Assembly: GCF_964204865.1 (NCBI RefSeq)
Contig: NC_135255.1
Span: 10,321,135 to 10,385,134, forward strand
DNA from: Styela clava
Lineage: Eukaryota; Chordata; Ascidiacea; Stolidobranchia; Styelidae
DNA length: 64,000 nucleotides
Direction of reading: 5' to 3'
Below, piece by piece: positions 34,144-47,389 of the stretch (within the stretch, counting starts at the first letter, position 1; every line of letters starts with the position of its first letter). The position numbers and the translations under genes are program-made. The notes under the pieces are model-generated. The model did no database searches and was not told the origin of the DNA. It saw nothing but the letters and a program-made list of their open reading frames with translations.

Positions 34144-35558
34144 AATATAGTGATGTAATAATGCCTCTCATAAATTTTGAGACAGAATATACAATGAGTG
34201 ATTAAACATCTTGAATGTAAGGTCATGTTAAAAGCATGTCGGCCCGCCATACTATGTTTGCTTTTTTACAACCTATAAAATTATATCGTATGGTATACTA
34301 CAATTATAAAGAGTCCTACACATACATTCCAAATCCATGTTAGGTGTAATAGAGAAGAAGACCACATACTATAAAAATAACATAATTTCTCACTCATAAT
34401 CAATATGCTCAAATGTTTATTGATTTGTTATAGAGTACTATTGATTTCTTCTATGGCTTAGGTTCAGCCCCATGTCCTATGGGAATTTAAAAAACCATAC
34501 CTACCAGTTTATCATTGTATTGATATCATTATATTACCAATGTTTTTTTTTTTTTTTACTCATTTACTTCTTAATTAATTATGTTCAAATAATTTGCACA
34601 AATCATAGTATATAATTATCATGTTATTTGTTAGAGATGTGCTCGCACATAATAAATATATATATATCATATATTCAGAACAGGTTTTAATTCTGATTCT
34701 GCAATTTTTATGAGCATTATAAAATATCCTAATCTTCATTATACTTTAATCATAATGTCTAGACTCCAATAATCACAGTGAAACCATGTCAGAATCTAGT
34801 AATAGGATATGTGATATGGCGTATAAAATTATCACAGAATATTTACTCACAATCAAGTATACCCACAGATACCATGCAGTTAGCTCCATACTTGATATAT
34901 TGTGGTGAACCGATATACAATACTCCAGCGCCATTGATACTGAATAGTTACTGAATAATTAATGTAATATATACCTATAGGTGACAATCATGCAGCCTAT
35001 CTTTTATAAATTTGTGTTAAATTATTCCTATATGATGATGTATTACTGCCTAATTCATTCAGTCTTGTATTACCGTATTGACGTCTGAATAATGAATATC
35101 GTTGGATTGGGATTGGACCTCTTTCTATTAAAATTCAGTGGGTTAGTTTAAGCTGAAGAGAATAATTTAAGAAATTGATAAGCTGGGAATCTAAATTTCC
35201 AATTGCTGCCTGCGTGATTACATCTTTTGGTGTATATTCTTGGTATTTAATGCATAAAAGGAGGAAACATGTAAAACTGAATGTATTTAATACAGATGCA
35301 TATTTTCATATAAATTCTAATACAGAAATTTAATTTTTTGTTCGAATGTCATAATTGCAGGGCAATAAAACTTGATACTTACGCAATAACAAGACGTTTC
35401 GTTTTCAAAATAGTTTCAAATGAATGTGGTTTTGATATAAAATAAAAGCATGCCGAAATATACTTTAATAATGTGAAACATTCTTATTGATCTGAAATTT
35501 AATGAGCCATCATATTACTTGAAATGTAACACACGCAATGAACACAACAGAGTTTTAT

Positions 35559-35653
35559 GGGTACTCCTGAAGTATGCGCACCAAGATGTCGCACAACCTG
35601 AACCATAAACTGGTACACAACCTGAGTTCAGATTGTGCGCATAATTCAGGAGG
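35559..35653. mobile_element. Short foldback repeat, relative of 527-620
   Basis: It begins GGTACTCCTGAAGTATGCGC and contains AAGATGTCGCACAACCTGAA and the inverse GTTCAGATTGTGCGC. It is about 95 bp long, alone, and in the 3' flank of the exchanger gene. Confidence 0.65.
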
Positions 35654-37864
35654 TCTGTTTTATGTTATGTGTTGAGGTAGATATTAACTTTAATATTGTA
35701 TTAAATCATGGTGAAGTTGTTGATGCCTCACAAAAATTTGTCCTAACTCCAACACTTTTTATAGTGCTATAATTTTGTAGTTTTATTGCAATGAAATGTG
35801 TGCTTGCTTTAAATGTTATTTCACAACTTTTATTCTTTTGAATTTTAAATATGCATTTGTTGCTATTATCAATATCAGTTTTCTCTGGTCATAATTTCAA
35901 AAATATTTTGGAGAAATGTCTTTCTCTAATAACTATTAAATGAAAGTTTGTTTTTTGTTATTTTTAATTACATCTATATTGTGTAATATTGTCTAAGTGG
36001 GCTGAGCATTTTATTTATGTAAATAGGAAACCAATTTGTAAAACCAAGGCAAGCAAACAACAAAACACCAAAGTAAATATTTCCAAATTCTTCACATGGA
36101 TTGGTTGTCCACCTTTTATTTTTATTTTTTTATAGTTTTTTTCATCATGTATATATATATATATATAATGAATAATGTATTTGCTATAGCACGTTTTACA
36201 AGGCAATTGACTCCACATTTCAACCTTAAGTAATTGGCGTATATTTACGGCCAATTAATCGCTTTAATTTCATTCAAAGTGTTATTACCATCAATGCGGT
36301 GCGACAATATGTCCGGTTGAGGAATTCTTCTACGTCCTTATGATTTAGAAATTCTTGTGTAATAAAATGATACTCTTCTGTCGATCCACGATTCAATAAC
36401 CATAGTTTCCTTTCCGCGTAAACTGTCAGTAATAAACATTGATCTTAAGAAATTTGTTGTAAATGAAAACAACAATTGATCCATATACTTCACAAACAGT
36501 GTATGTGATACGTTATGGTTCTTATAATATGCCGAATCTCAGAGATGCTTCTGTGCATATCTTCAGTTTATGATTTTCGATTAAGCTTGCTACTTTAACT
36601 ACCTTTTTGTAATATTGTACAACGTTTTGAATGGGCTCACTTTTTGAAGACTGAGCCCGTCGGAAATTATTAATTCGAAGCAACCGAGCTATTGCCGCTG
36701 TTTACAACGCTTGTGATTTATTCTACAAGATTGATCATGCTTTTTTTATTTACTTAAACCAGGACTTAAAAGCCATTCTGGCTTACATACAACTCTGTCG
36801 TGGTCTTTATTTCTGTCGTTTAGAATTTACATTCATTACTTCCAAATCAAACTGCAATGTCTGCCATTGTTATTTTTATTTATGTTTGACATGAGTGTGG
36901 AAACAATCAAGGGAACTTGTCAGTGTCAATTAAATTAAGCGCGGAAATCAGTTGATTCATGCTTTTATCTCCTTGACTATTTTATGTCTGTTTCCATTGC
37001 GGTACCAATTTACTCATTCTAAATGACCTCTTTTCTACGTCGTCTATTGAAGCGGAAGTAATAATTTAAGGAGGTTATTGTATTTTTGTTTTTTGCTATT
37101 CTATCCTAGTTGCTGCACCACCAATCTACTTTATTTGTACAATTTCAAAAATAAAAAAATCTCGAAATATTCTTTGATTATACTTGTTTCTGCTTTGGGA
37201 CGGGTGGTCTTTTCAAATGCACGGACATTTTCTAATATTCTAGCAGAACCGCGTATTTCGAGGCGGACTCAATGAGTAAATAAAAGTAACTGAACTTTAT
37301 TCCACTTTGAGAAGTATTTTCATCCATATGCTTCTTGTACAATTAGTATACGGATTCTATGCTCTTCTGCAGGGAACGTATGGAGAAACTGGAGAGTTAT
37401 AAGATGACTAATAAAGATGCGACTCCACTATGTATGGTGGACGCCGTGATGAATCAATTCTATCTTATATTATGGTCGTTATATGTGACAGTCCAAGAGA
37501 ATGTATTGTTACCCCCATAGCATGATGCATGAGTCTCAATGGTTACGGAGTCGACTGATTATTATATCCAAGAACTAATTTATTCCAAAATTGGAACGCC
37601 ACTTGGGAGTTAGACTGCTTTAAGAATTTAATTTGCACGGTTACATAAATTGCCTTTTATTATTGTTATTTATGGTTGAGTCTGGTGGCGTGTAAACGAC
37701 TGTAATGCAAATTTAGGAATTCGAACATATTTAATAAGTTATGGTCTACGGAGTATGCGTGACTGCGAAATTCCGTAGGAGTCAATAAAACATATTTCCT
37801 TTTCTCAATGCTTGGTTCAAACACGCTATAGAAAACTGGCATAGGTTGGGCGAATCTCGTAATG

Positions 37865-37888
37865 TATATATATATATATATATATATT
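37865..37888 (+). repeat. TA dinucleotide microsatellite
   Basis: An uninterrupted run of TA units. Confidence 0.9.
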
Positions 37889-40000
37889 ATAATATGACAA
37901 GAGTGTCCGTTACGAATATGCATACTGATAATAGCATCCTTATTTAGATTTCAAATTCTACTAAAATATAGTCATACATTACCGAATTTATGCAAGAATA
38001 TGCCTGTCGAATAGCGACAAGCGAAAAATGGGGAAGATAGATGGAATTTCCTGATAACTTGAATATAAAAGGTAACGAAATGAAATGAAAACTGATTTAT
38101 TAATGAAGATCGTTTGGAGATCAGATTGATATGGCGTGGATTCATTAACATGTAGCTTCCAGAGTGTAGGTATTCCACAACCGTAACTCTGTGGTTTTAA
38201 ACGAAGTTTCGCTGCCTTTTCTTTGAACATGCTAAAATGAAAATCGTCCGTCAATAATTTGGTGTTTTAATTATCGCCATTGTAAAATAACGTGTCCCTT
38301 GAATTCCATGCCGTTCTCTGTGCAGGCAAATGCATAAATGCTTTTTAAAACCTTCATTTTGCATCATTATTTAATAAAAACCGCGTTGTCATATCACGGA
38401 AAATATTGCATTTTCCTTTCATTTGTGTCAGACAGAAGAGTGCAAAATCGATTTCCGCTCCATTGAACGCATTTCAATCGGGCGACGGACGTGAAAAATT
38501 CATGAGCATTCTAAATAGTTGATGCGCGAATGGGTCCGGCTGAGCTTACATATTTAAATTTATAAAATCTTCAATATTTTAGTTTACTTGCTTTCACGAG
38601 ATGTACGGATGACCTTTATAAAACTGATCTTTTTTTCCGGTGCGTATATTCTGGGACCCAAGTCAAGCGATTGGCTGTAATGTGCGTCAGTTAATTAACT
38701 AAATGGCGCAACGTTAAGATAAAAATACAAAAATGAATAAAATACATTTTGACATTCAATGGGCTAATTTATTGATTCTGTTATTTTCACTCAGAAAGGC
38801 GAATAATGATGTAGGCAAGCAGTCTTTTAATGGCCAAAAGTAATGTCATTAAACGAGCGGAATCTTTTCGGTTTTTCATAATGAATTTCCCTGGGGGTGA
38901 AATGAGTCTGCTAACAGAGATCTAACTCCGGAAACCTTCCTGTAAGATGAAATCTTCAATATTTTACATCACGTAAGAATGGATGTAATCAATGAAAACA
39001 GATTTGCAATTATTTGTCCGGGTTAAAATAATTGTTGTTTACATCTTATGCATACATATGCAAGTGTTTTACCTGCATTGTGTAACTGGACCATGCCTAA
39101 TTTTCACTTGTATGCAAATAGAGTGGGCTATGCCGGCCTTCTTTTCAGAACATTATTCCCTATCTCTACTGCATTTTTTTTTTCATAAATTAAATGATGC
39201 CATTGGCACAGAACGCAATTGAATAGATTATTGGCGCTTTTATAATGCATAAAGTTAATTCGTTTCTCGCGTCTTAAATGCTGGACTGAAACACAATTTT
39301 GCCTCTGAAATAATAGGCCCTTTTAATCACAAGTCATGCAGATACAAACAATAACTAGGAAAGTTCCATAAATAAAGAATATATGCAAAAACATTACTAA
39401 CGTCTACAGTAGGCCGCTTTACATATTTGAACATGAGAGAGACTGCCTGTCAATCGTTAGACGCAATTCTACCGTGCAATTACCTTAGTTCCCTCGTGAA
39501 TAATTAAGCTAGGAATAGCAGCTAATGTGGAATAATCGTATAATTTACGGAAAATCGCGGAAATACCGTTTAGTTTTTGCTTCGATGACAGCTGAGTAAA
39601 GATTTCACACAAGGTTAAATTTTTTTCTCTCGGGATTAGAAAGCTCTGACAATGAACTTCACAGCTGTCAAGGCCAAATGATTTTTGTCGATAATTGTCA
39701 AGTAGGCTATTCCACCTGGGCCACAATATCTAAAGTTAATCATACACTGCAAGTTGATGGAAACGTTAATAATATATTTGGGGACAAGCAGCCACTGATA
39801 AATTTTTATCAAACTTTTAGTTGGACTTTTGCTCGAACCAAGGCCATGTACAAGCTGATACTGATATCCAACGAAATGAAAGGAATTACTATTATTAGGA
39901 AGGACCGAAGTTTTTTCGGTTCTGCATTGCCTACCTAATTTTTTACATTACACCCTGGGTGAGGTGGGGGCATAGGATTTGTATCCAAGATGTGTATACT

Positions 40001-40677
40001 TGGGCTTACCATACTTCCCGCTTTAGGCGGGACAGTCCCGCTTTTTAGCGTCTTGTCCCGCCGTCCCGACAAGTCAGTCAAATATCACGCTTTTGCGTTC
40101 AGCCATCCAGCATAATGCACGAACATGTTCTTGTTAATGTTGTTACTGTGTATCACAACGCTAGCCTACTTACTGAAGGTGAAGGCGTAATTTTGTTTGT
40201 TTCGTTGTTTCCCGCTAACATTGTTAGCGAACGTATCACATGTAAAATCAATTCTAATTGGTCCTGTTCGGACATTCACGTGAATTTAACATTGAGCAAC
40301 ATTTTTTGAGCAACGTCTTTTTGAAGGTGTTATCTACAGAAAAGCATGCTTAAGGAATAAGTAAATTCTCAATGCTTGAAAACGGCAGTCTATTTCATTA
40401 TTCTTTATTCCTTTTGCTGTACATAAAAAAATCTAAATTCGGATCATTTGTATCGTTAACGTCTATTCCTCTCTATTTTTCGAACTGAACCCGATATTTA
40501 GACAGAGAATATGGGCATGAACTCTCGATGACAATATGGTCAGTGAAGATAGTCGGAATGACTTTGAATGTAGGCCTATGTAGTAAAATCGGAAACTATA
40601 AAGTTACAGGATCACAGCTAAGAGGTCGTGTATTTGGAGGCGCCCCGCTTTGAGGTCCAAAAATAATGGTAACCCTA
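40001..40677. mobile_element. Non-autonomous hAT-like element, perfect 8-bp TSD
   Basis: The 677-bp element starts TGGGCTTACCATA and ends ATGGTAACCCTA, whose reverse complement is TAGGGTTACCAT. It is flanked by the 8-bp duplication TGTATACT at 39993-40000 and 40678-40685. Inside the left end, GGCGGGAC occurs near its inverse GTCCCGC. A 64-codon ORF inside has no transposase motif, so it would need a transposase made elsewhere. Confidence 0.88.
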
Positions 40678-42736
40678 TGTATACTGCAATGCCAACACGG
40701 CTAAGTTGAACGTTTTAATCGCTGGGCTGCCCCGCCGCCCTATTCCGTGATCTTCATATTTTTGTACAGTACATGCAATGTCATAAGAAGTCAATGCCAC
40801 CTCATACGATTGCAATGATCTTGTTAAAAATAAATTACCTCTTCTCCTTTGTAATTTTGAGTTAATGACATTATATCTATATGATGCGTTATATGATTGT
40901 TAATAAATTTTCTTATTTAATTGTAGTTAGTCAACTTAGTAGTTAATTGAGATTTACTGGATGTTCTGATAATACAGATTCATACAAAAATAAAAATTGC
41001 TTTGGAAAATTCTTGCCACGCAATGGTTATATGTACGCTAACGTGAGTTCAAAAAAAGTGTGTGATGGTTCATTTTGAAAAACACAAAACTTTGGCCACA
41101 ACAGTCGGATTGTGTATGATCAGGCCTTCATACTACAATTTCTATTGGCATTGTGATTGCAGAATCATTAATATTGAAATATTGTTTAGAAAGCAGTCTA
41201 TTTGATTTATTTCTATTCTGTAACAACGCGACAACAAATTTAGAAGTGATATGCAGGAGTACGTAAAACAATCATACCCCTGCCCTATAAAATGTCTATA
41301 ATATATATTGACCGTATCTTTATACTGAAACAAAATGCTATTGTTCAACATTTCGTGATTTTGCAATTCGATATATTTTCTTAAAAAATAAATGCCTGAC
41401 TTATACCACAGCAGATTTGTATGTGAGACTATTCAAGATAGCATCAGCTTGACACTCCAACTAACCGCGAATCGAATAAATTCAAATATGGGGGATGTAC
41501 TTTCGTCGACGTCCATGTAATAGCTGTGAACAAACTTTAGTGCCATATGAATATTTTATATCATATATTCATCTAGTGCTCGGATGTCAAACTTATGCAA
41601 CAAGTTCGTCAACTTTATTTCCGGGTTTTCTATGTTGTATATAATATATCTCATGCTGTGTTTTTGATGTATTACATGACATGATGACATTAATCCGTCG
41701 AAAAGAGGTTTACTATAAAATCTGTAAAACCACCAGACCCAGACCAGCAAATGTATAAAATATTGACATCTAGAAGACGAAAGTGGTGTCAAAAGTACAG
41801 GGGTATTGAGTTACTTTCGATTTCGTTTGAATTGGCCACAATAATCCGAATGGTGTCTGTCTCAACGACAAATGGCGTTATATAACGAGCTGCAAATGTC
41901 TTTTGAAATGCTTGCCAAGTGTCTCATTCAGATAAACTTGTGATTGATTATAAAAAATTATTCATAGCCTGATCGTAAATATATACTCCTGATCGATATG
42001 TAGATATTGTGGCTCATGTTCATGAAAGTCATTCAAATGGCTTGCATACTGATATAGTGTAACGAGAGATTGATTATGGCTGTGAATTATATAATGTATT
42101 TGAAAGATTAAATTATAATATCGTGATTACCGAGTTAAAAATTTCGAAGGAACTAAATACGCACAAACTAAATCCTCAGACCGTATCCCGAAAACTAAAT
42201 AGTGTTAATTTAATAAATAATCCAATTTCAAATTTTGTTACATTAACGATGAAACTTTACATCGTGCACCCATATAGCCTACAGTACTGTATATTCATAT
42301 GCTTTATCGCTTTACTCTATGACTAATGAGTATTAAGCTATGTTGCAACAAGCGAAGATTAACACTACGTAGCATTTTCCATGGTCTACACCATGCTACA
42401 CTACATGGTCATGTTGATTGCGATGCATTTATTCTTCGTCTTCTTCTTACGTATGTGACTCTTTTTTTATTAAACTTGGCGATATTTTGGATCACGGAAG
42501 TTTGAGTCTCACTGGTCTAGAACCTTGTTTGAAATAAAAAGCCGTCATTCTCTAATAATAACCGCCGTTTTTGCAAATGCTTCGTGGGAATGGAAATTGC
42601 AGTGTGTTTAACCAAGGCTTAGTAATTTAAAAAATTCTAAAAAGATTCATGCCTTGTTCTGCATAAAGCAGAAAATATTATGACAAAACAGTGCCACACA
42701 TGACTCGCGTTTTCGTATTCTAAACTCGCTATAAAT
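40678..42736. other. Intergenic, nothing recognised
   Basis: AT-rich sequence with short ORFs only (up to 78 codons) and no domain that I recognise. Confidence 0.45.
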
Positions 42737-43639
42737 CAGCGTTTCCCAAACTTTTTCGGCCACGGAACACTTCCACGTTTTATCTCGCTTGAATGAAAGA
42801 GTAAAATTGATAAAGTAAAAGTTGTCAAATGCGCGGGGAAAACTAACAGAATTGTGTTAAACATACTTGAAATATGCTTGAATATTTTACATGTTGCCAA
42901 TGTTAAAAAGGTTTCTTAATTTAATATGAATCAATAAATTCACTTTACCATTTATGTCATTTACTCTCCATTACGTAGTGTTTGCCTTAAATGTTACGTC
43001 TAATGGGGGTAGAAGTACTTGCTGCAATTTCGCCGCAGTTTATTTATCAACTTAATAGAGTTTAGCTAGCGAAAATGAGTGATTTTTTCAGCATTTTAAA
43101 GTAAAACCAGGCTGATACGGAGGAAGAAGAGTTGACCTTTTTGCCTTTATTCTTTAGACCTACACGTCTGCCTATAGCAAAACCAAAAAGATTGTTGTAA
43201 ACTTGATAATGAACTTATGAATGAATAACAGTCAAAAAGCTAGGCGACGTATTTTTGTACGTACGTAATTTTGTATGACTTATCGCAAACGCCACTACCC
43301 TTTTCCAGTTAGGCCGACGGTGACGCGATATTGAACGGTCAGTTGGGCGACAACTTCACGTTTCAAAGATCAGGGCTCCCCAAACTCGCGGCCCCATTTG
43401 GATATATATATAAATTTTTTTCGCGGACCTTGTCCACGTTAACAATGCTAAACAGTTCGAAAGATGCATTTTTGATGTTTTGTAAAATTGGTTTTCTCTT
43501 TGCGGCCCCTAAAATTCGATTCGCGGCCCCTAATTTGGGAATCGACAAATCTCCATAGCGACCATTTTAGACGTATTTTTTATTCCTTTTCCACGGAACA
43601 CTTCGAAGTTGCTTGCGGAACACAGTTTGGGAAACACTG
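42737..43639. mobile_element. Non-autonomous hAT-like element, perfect 8-bp TSD
   Basis: The 903-bp element starts CAGCGTTTCCCAAAC and ends with the inverse of CAGTGTTTCCCAAAC (14 of 15 match). The second inverted phrase CCACGGAACACTTC is close inside both ends, on the same strand. The 8-bp duplication CTATAAAT is perfect at 42729-42736 and 43640-43647. No transposase ORF. Another small element lies inside, at 43371-43544. Confidence 0.92.
43371..43544. mobile_element. Small nested element inside the hAT-like element
   Basis: CAGGGCTCCCCAAACTCGCG starts at 43371, and near 43540 the inverse side reads CGATTCCCAAATTAGGGGCC on the minus strand. GCGGCCCC phrases occur near both ends. The right border and target duplication are not clear, so the limits are approximate. 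Confidence 0.45.
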
Positions 43640-43647
43640 CTATAAAT

Positions 43648-44443
43648 GAAAGATAATGAATAGACAGTCCACCAAACGTATTTTTTTTTACATTTCAATA
43701 GCATTGCGTTGCCATTCTTTTGGTTATAGCATATTAGTATTTATTCACTGTTATATTTTATTTTTTCGTGTAGCAGCATCTCCCTCTTGTGACGGGGTTA
43801 AATGTCATCACCATGGTTTAATTGCAACAGCCCAAAGCCTATACACATAACGCCGAGGTCATTGCTGGGAAGCTCGTATCAATTTTGTTTTGTACCGGTA
43901 TGCAACAAAGCGTATATACCGGTATATATTCTGTAGTTGTTTTTTATACGATTTAGCCGATAATTCTGTAGTGTGCCTGTAATCACTGAAATGAGCAAGA
44001 GATGCAGTTGGGAATTTCCCCTTTGAATGAAATTACAAGCAAAAAAAAAGAGGGGGACGGAATCTCATTCATTTGTTTCTCAAAACAGACACACACATCG
44101 CATTAACATTTGCAGAATAAATTTATTTGAAACTAACTTAATTTTATTAAAGTACAGAAGTGTTCCGCAAAAATATTTTTATTTGCTCAGTGCGCCGCGC
44201 GCAAAAAAGTTGGTTATCTAGGATTTGATGTGATTTTCATATTTATCAAGCAGTATAAAAAAAATGACAAGACAGTAAGATGACTTCATTATGATTATAT
44301 GGCATGGTTCAGGTCTGGGGATAGTTTACCAGTTATTTGTTGGAGATGCATTGACTTGAAGAGCTGGTTGGTTTCTGTCTGGTACGCCATTGAATACACT
44401 CTTCCATTTATTTTAACTACTAATTTTTTTATATTTCTGTCAG
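43648..44443. other. Intergenic before the WDR93-like gene
   Basis: No gene supported. It ends in ATATTTCTGTCAG at 44443, a possible 3' splice acceptor for the leader of the WDR93-like gene. The leader after it holds a tiny upstream ORF (MEVNGS) starting at 44447. Confidence 0.4.
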
Positions 44444-44533
44444 ATTATGGAAGTGAATGGCTCGTAATTATTAATAAAGCAATATAATTAAATTATATAT
44501 CAACTTATTATTTGATCACATATTTGAAGAAGA

Positions 44534-46606
44534 ATGCCGTTTTACATTCGAGCAAGACAGCAAGACATTCCAACTCCAACGATCAGCAGTGTTGGATCAG
44601 ACGATGAAGATAATTTCATTACCGATCCCGAAAAAATTTTTGACGAACTTCCTCAACCTTTCAGATTGATTAATAAAATTGTAAATGAAATATTCGAAGC
44701 TTCATGGGACAACATTTCAGCGCTCGAAATTGAACGGGAATTGGAGGCAAAAAGGGTGCGTCCACCAACATATACACCATCATCAGCATTTGAAAAATTT
44801 CAAAATGTATCTTGTATGTGTAGCACTGACAGCAACTTACTTTTTCTTGGCCTTGAAAATTCTTTGGTTGTCATCAATAATGACACACTAGAAATGATTT
44901 GTTCTTGGTCGCCGGAAGAGGGAATTTGTGTTGATAGAATCATGTGTAGTTATCATCAAACTAGTGATTTGTATTTACTTGCCATTATAGATGACATGGG
45001 CTTTGCTCGATTACTTGTTTTGGAAAATGACACTTTCCACTTTGTTGCTATTCTGAATGAACTTCTTGAAGGCTCACCCAAATCAAATGCAACAAAATTT
45101 GAGATATCTGCTGATGGTCAACACTGCTCTGTGGCTTTGGAATCTGAGAAAGTTTGCTGGATTGAATTTTATAAAATACCAATAGAAAACTGGACAAAAG
45201 AAATAGAAACTGGAAGAAAGGAATATTTAAAGAAAGTAGAATCAATGACAGCAACATCTACAAGTGATATGTCTGTGGAAAATGATCCCACAAAAGAGTC
45301 TTCCTCTGAATTGGCATTTCCAGAAATAAAATATTCACCACTGAGTCTGGTTTTGAAAGTCAACCAACCACTACCTATTAAAGGGACAAACGCGAAAACA
45401 GCTCAGCAAATGCTGGACCAAGTAAATTCTGGTGATGTTATAGGTGATGGGACATTCCATGGTGTCACCGATACTTCATTTGTTATCCAAGAAAAATTAT
45501 TTGCTCATCTTAATGAAAGAGACTTGATGTTTTCCGAAGATGAAATCGTTACTGAAACCAATTATCCCTCATTTTATTTTCTGAAAAAAAGTTGTATGGA
45601 ACCGAGTATACAAGGCAAGGTTGATTCCATTTACACTCATGTAGGAATTTGGTTTTCACATCATCATAATTTCTACATCTACCAGTTAAACAAAGGAGGA
45701 AAAAATATTGAGTTTAGACCTGATAGTGTTTGGCCACAATCTTCAAATATTACCTGCTGTGTTTTGGCTAACTCAACCATGCTTCTGGCCATAGGCGTCA
45801 AAAAGGGCTCTTTGACACTTTGGGATAGAAATATGGGACTTGTGAAACATGTTGTCTCAATCTGCAACACTGTTGCAATCACCAGTATTAGCTTTTTAAA
45901 CACGATGGATAATGGTGTAAATAATAATCAACACATGGCAGAAAATGTACAATTGTTGGTTGGTTGTGCTAATGGTCAAATTTCAAAAATATGCTGCGAA
46001 AAAGAAAAAAAGCCGCTGATAGTTGTTCCTGCAGCTTCAACTCAAGAGAATTCCTTCGCCCTAATCAAACCTATACTCAATCTATCGCAAGTATTTTTAA
46101 TAGTTTTGCAAGATGGAAACATGTTATTAAGGAGCACTGATAGAGATGAGATCTATTGCAACCTTTCTTTACCAGTAGATTACAAATTCGAAAATCCTTT
46201 TGAAACAGGCATTTTGCTGGATCCAAACGGTGAAGTTTTGCATGTGAGGGGAAGTAAATTGTTATCAAATGACAATGACATATTTTTGTTTCATCTTCGA
46301 AGTTTTCCAACTCTGGACAAAATCCGAGAATCACAAGAAGAGGAACAGTATGACAAGCCAACAAAATTCAATGATGTGATTCAGAATCTTCTCACTCAGC
46401 GAATGCAGAAACAAGCCGCTCGTACATCTATTCTTGCATCAAGATGGCACAATCTTCACAAACAACTTAATATTGTTCTCAACTTGAAGGAAACAATGCT
46501 TATGAGTAAGAAAGAAGCTCAATACTCACAATCTTCTTCACCTGCATCTCACTGGAGTCGAACGACAACTAAAATTATTGCACACAACAAAGACCTTAAA
46601 ACATAA
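44534..46606 (+). CDS. WD repeat protein, WDR93-like, single exon
   Basis: A 690-residue soluble protein. The N-terminal part has a conserved-looking ELPQPFRLINKIV segment (about 38-50), followed by a run of beta-propeller-like stretches. The clearest WD repeat is near 414-440 (LLAIGVKKGSLTLWDRNMGL), and LLVGCANGQISKI-type strands come later. The last 80 residues are basic and probably helical (LTQRMQKQAARTS, LHKQLNIVLNLKE). Length, the LPQPFR motif and the layout fit WDR93 (about 690 residues in mammals), a protein tied to cilia and flagella; I base this on memory, not on a search. No intron interrupts it. The ATG has a favourable A at -3. Confidence 0.72.
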   Translation: MPFYIRARQQDIPTPTISSVGSDDEDNFITDPEKIFDELPQPFRLINKIVNEIFEASWDNISALEIERELEAKRVRPPTYTPSSAFEKFQNVSCMCSTDSNLLFLGLENSLVVINNDTLEMICSWSPEEGICVDRIMCSYHQTSDLYLLAIIDDMGFARLLVLENDTFHFVAILNELLEGSPKSNATKFEISADGQHCSVALESEKVCWIEFYKIPIENWTKEIETGRKEYLKKVESMTATSTSDMSVENDPTKESSSELAFPEIKYSPLSLVLKVNQPLPIKGTNAKTAQQMLDQVNSGDVIGDGTFHGVTDTSFVIQEKLFAHLNERDLMFSEDEIVTETNYPSFYFLKKSCMEPSIQGKVDSIYTHVGIWFSHHHNFYIYQLNKGGKNIEFRPDSVWPQSSNITCCVLANSTMLLAIGVKKGSLTLWDRNMGLVKHVVSICNTVAITSISFLNTMDNGVNNNQHMAENVQLLVGCANGQISKICCEKEKKPLIVVPAASTQENSFALIKPILNLSQVFLIVLQDGNMLLRSTDRDEIYCNLSLPVDYKFENPFETGILLDPNGEVLHVRGSKLLSNDNDIFLFHLRSFPTLDKIRESQEEEQYDKPTKFNDVIQNLLTQRMQKQAARTSILASRWHNLHKQLNIVLNLKETMLMSKKEAQYSQSSSPASHWSRTTTKIIAHNKDLKT

Positions 46607-47389
46607 GGAATTTATATTTGGTTCTACAACTTCCTTCATCAATATCACGAGTTATTCATGGCCTTTGTTACCTGCCATACCATAGTATCACCGTCTAATT
46701 AACTTGAGGGAAATGACAAAATAGGGTTTTAGGAATGGTATCAGACTTATGTAAATTGTAATTCAGATATAGCACTGTTTTTATTTTTAAATACACTTTA
46801 TATATTTTGAATGATTTTTCCTTGAAGGTATCCTCCTAGGCTATGGTTAGAGCCGGTCAGAGGTCTTGTATAGGCTCAGGTTAATCCACTGATCGGCCTA
46901 CAGTGCACTACCGCATCCGAGATGTAAGGAAGTCGATCCGTCATTGTACCTAATTGGTTTGCCCAGACCTTTCTCAGATAAAAGCAAAATTCTTTCCGTT
47001 TATTGTTTTTGTGCTTGCTTTGTACTTTCCAGTTCATGATTCACTGATTGGTGGGGCTGGAGAGCTGGTTTGAAATCCCAATGGCTCCGAAGCTCCGGTT
47101 TTTACCTAAAATTGAACTCTAAACTTTTAAATTTAATTTAAAAGTTTAAGTAATATTGAGATTAAACTTGACAAAAATCTCGAAAGGATAGATTTTATTG
47201 TTTGATTGAAAATCAGTGGACTATAAATGTGAAAAAATAATCGGACGGTTTAGAACCGAAACCCCTAAACTTTCTGATAGCAAGTGCCTCCAGTTCTGTC
47301 TAATATGGTGAGCTTGCCTCCAGCTTCGAAAATATGTTACGGCTCCAGGCCTGCTTATTACTAGTGCGAATATACGGCTAGAGTTCCAA
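46607..47389. other. Intergenic after the WDR93-like gene
   Basis: No gene and no canonical AATAAA in the first 200 bases after the stop. A region near 46830-47100 (CTATGGTTAGAGCCGGTCAG then GGTTTGAAATCCCAATGG) has a faint SINE-like look but no proper A and B boxes. Confidence 0.4.

Larger units (their letters stand above)
34144..40000. other. Intergenic, AT-rich
   Basis: No supported gene. It holds a foldback element at 35559-35653, TA microsatellites near 36147-36168 and at 37865-37888, and T runs near 34540. An ORF at 39678-39938 has a weak NTF2-like look (see findings) but is not called as a gene. Confidence 0.5.
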
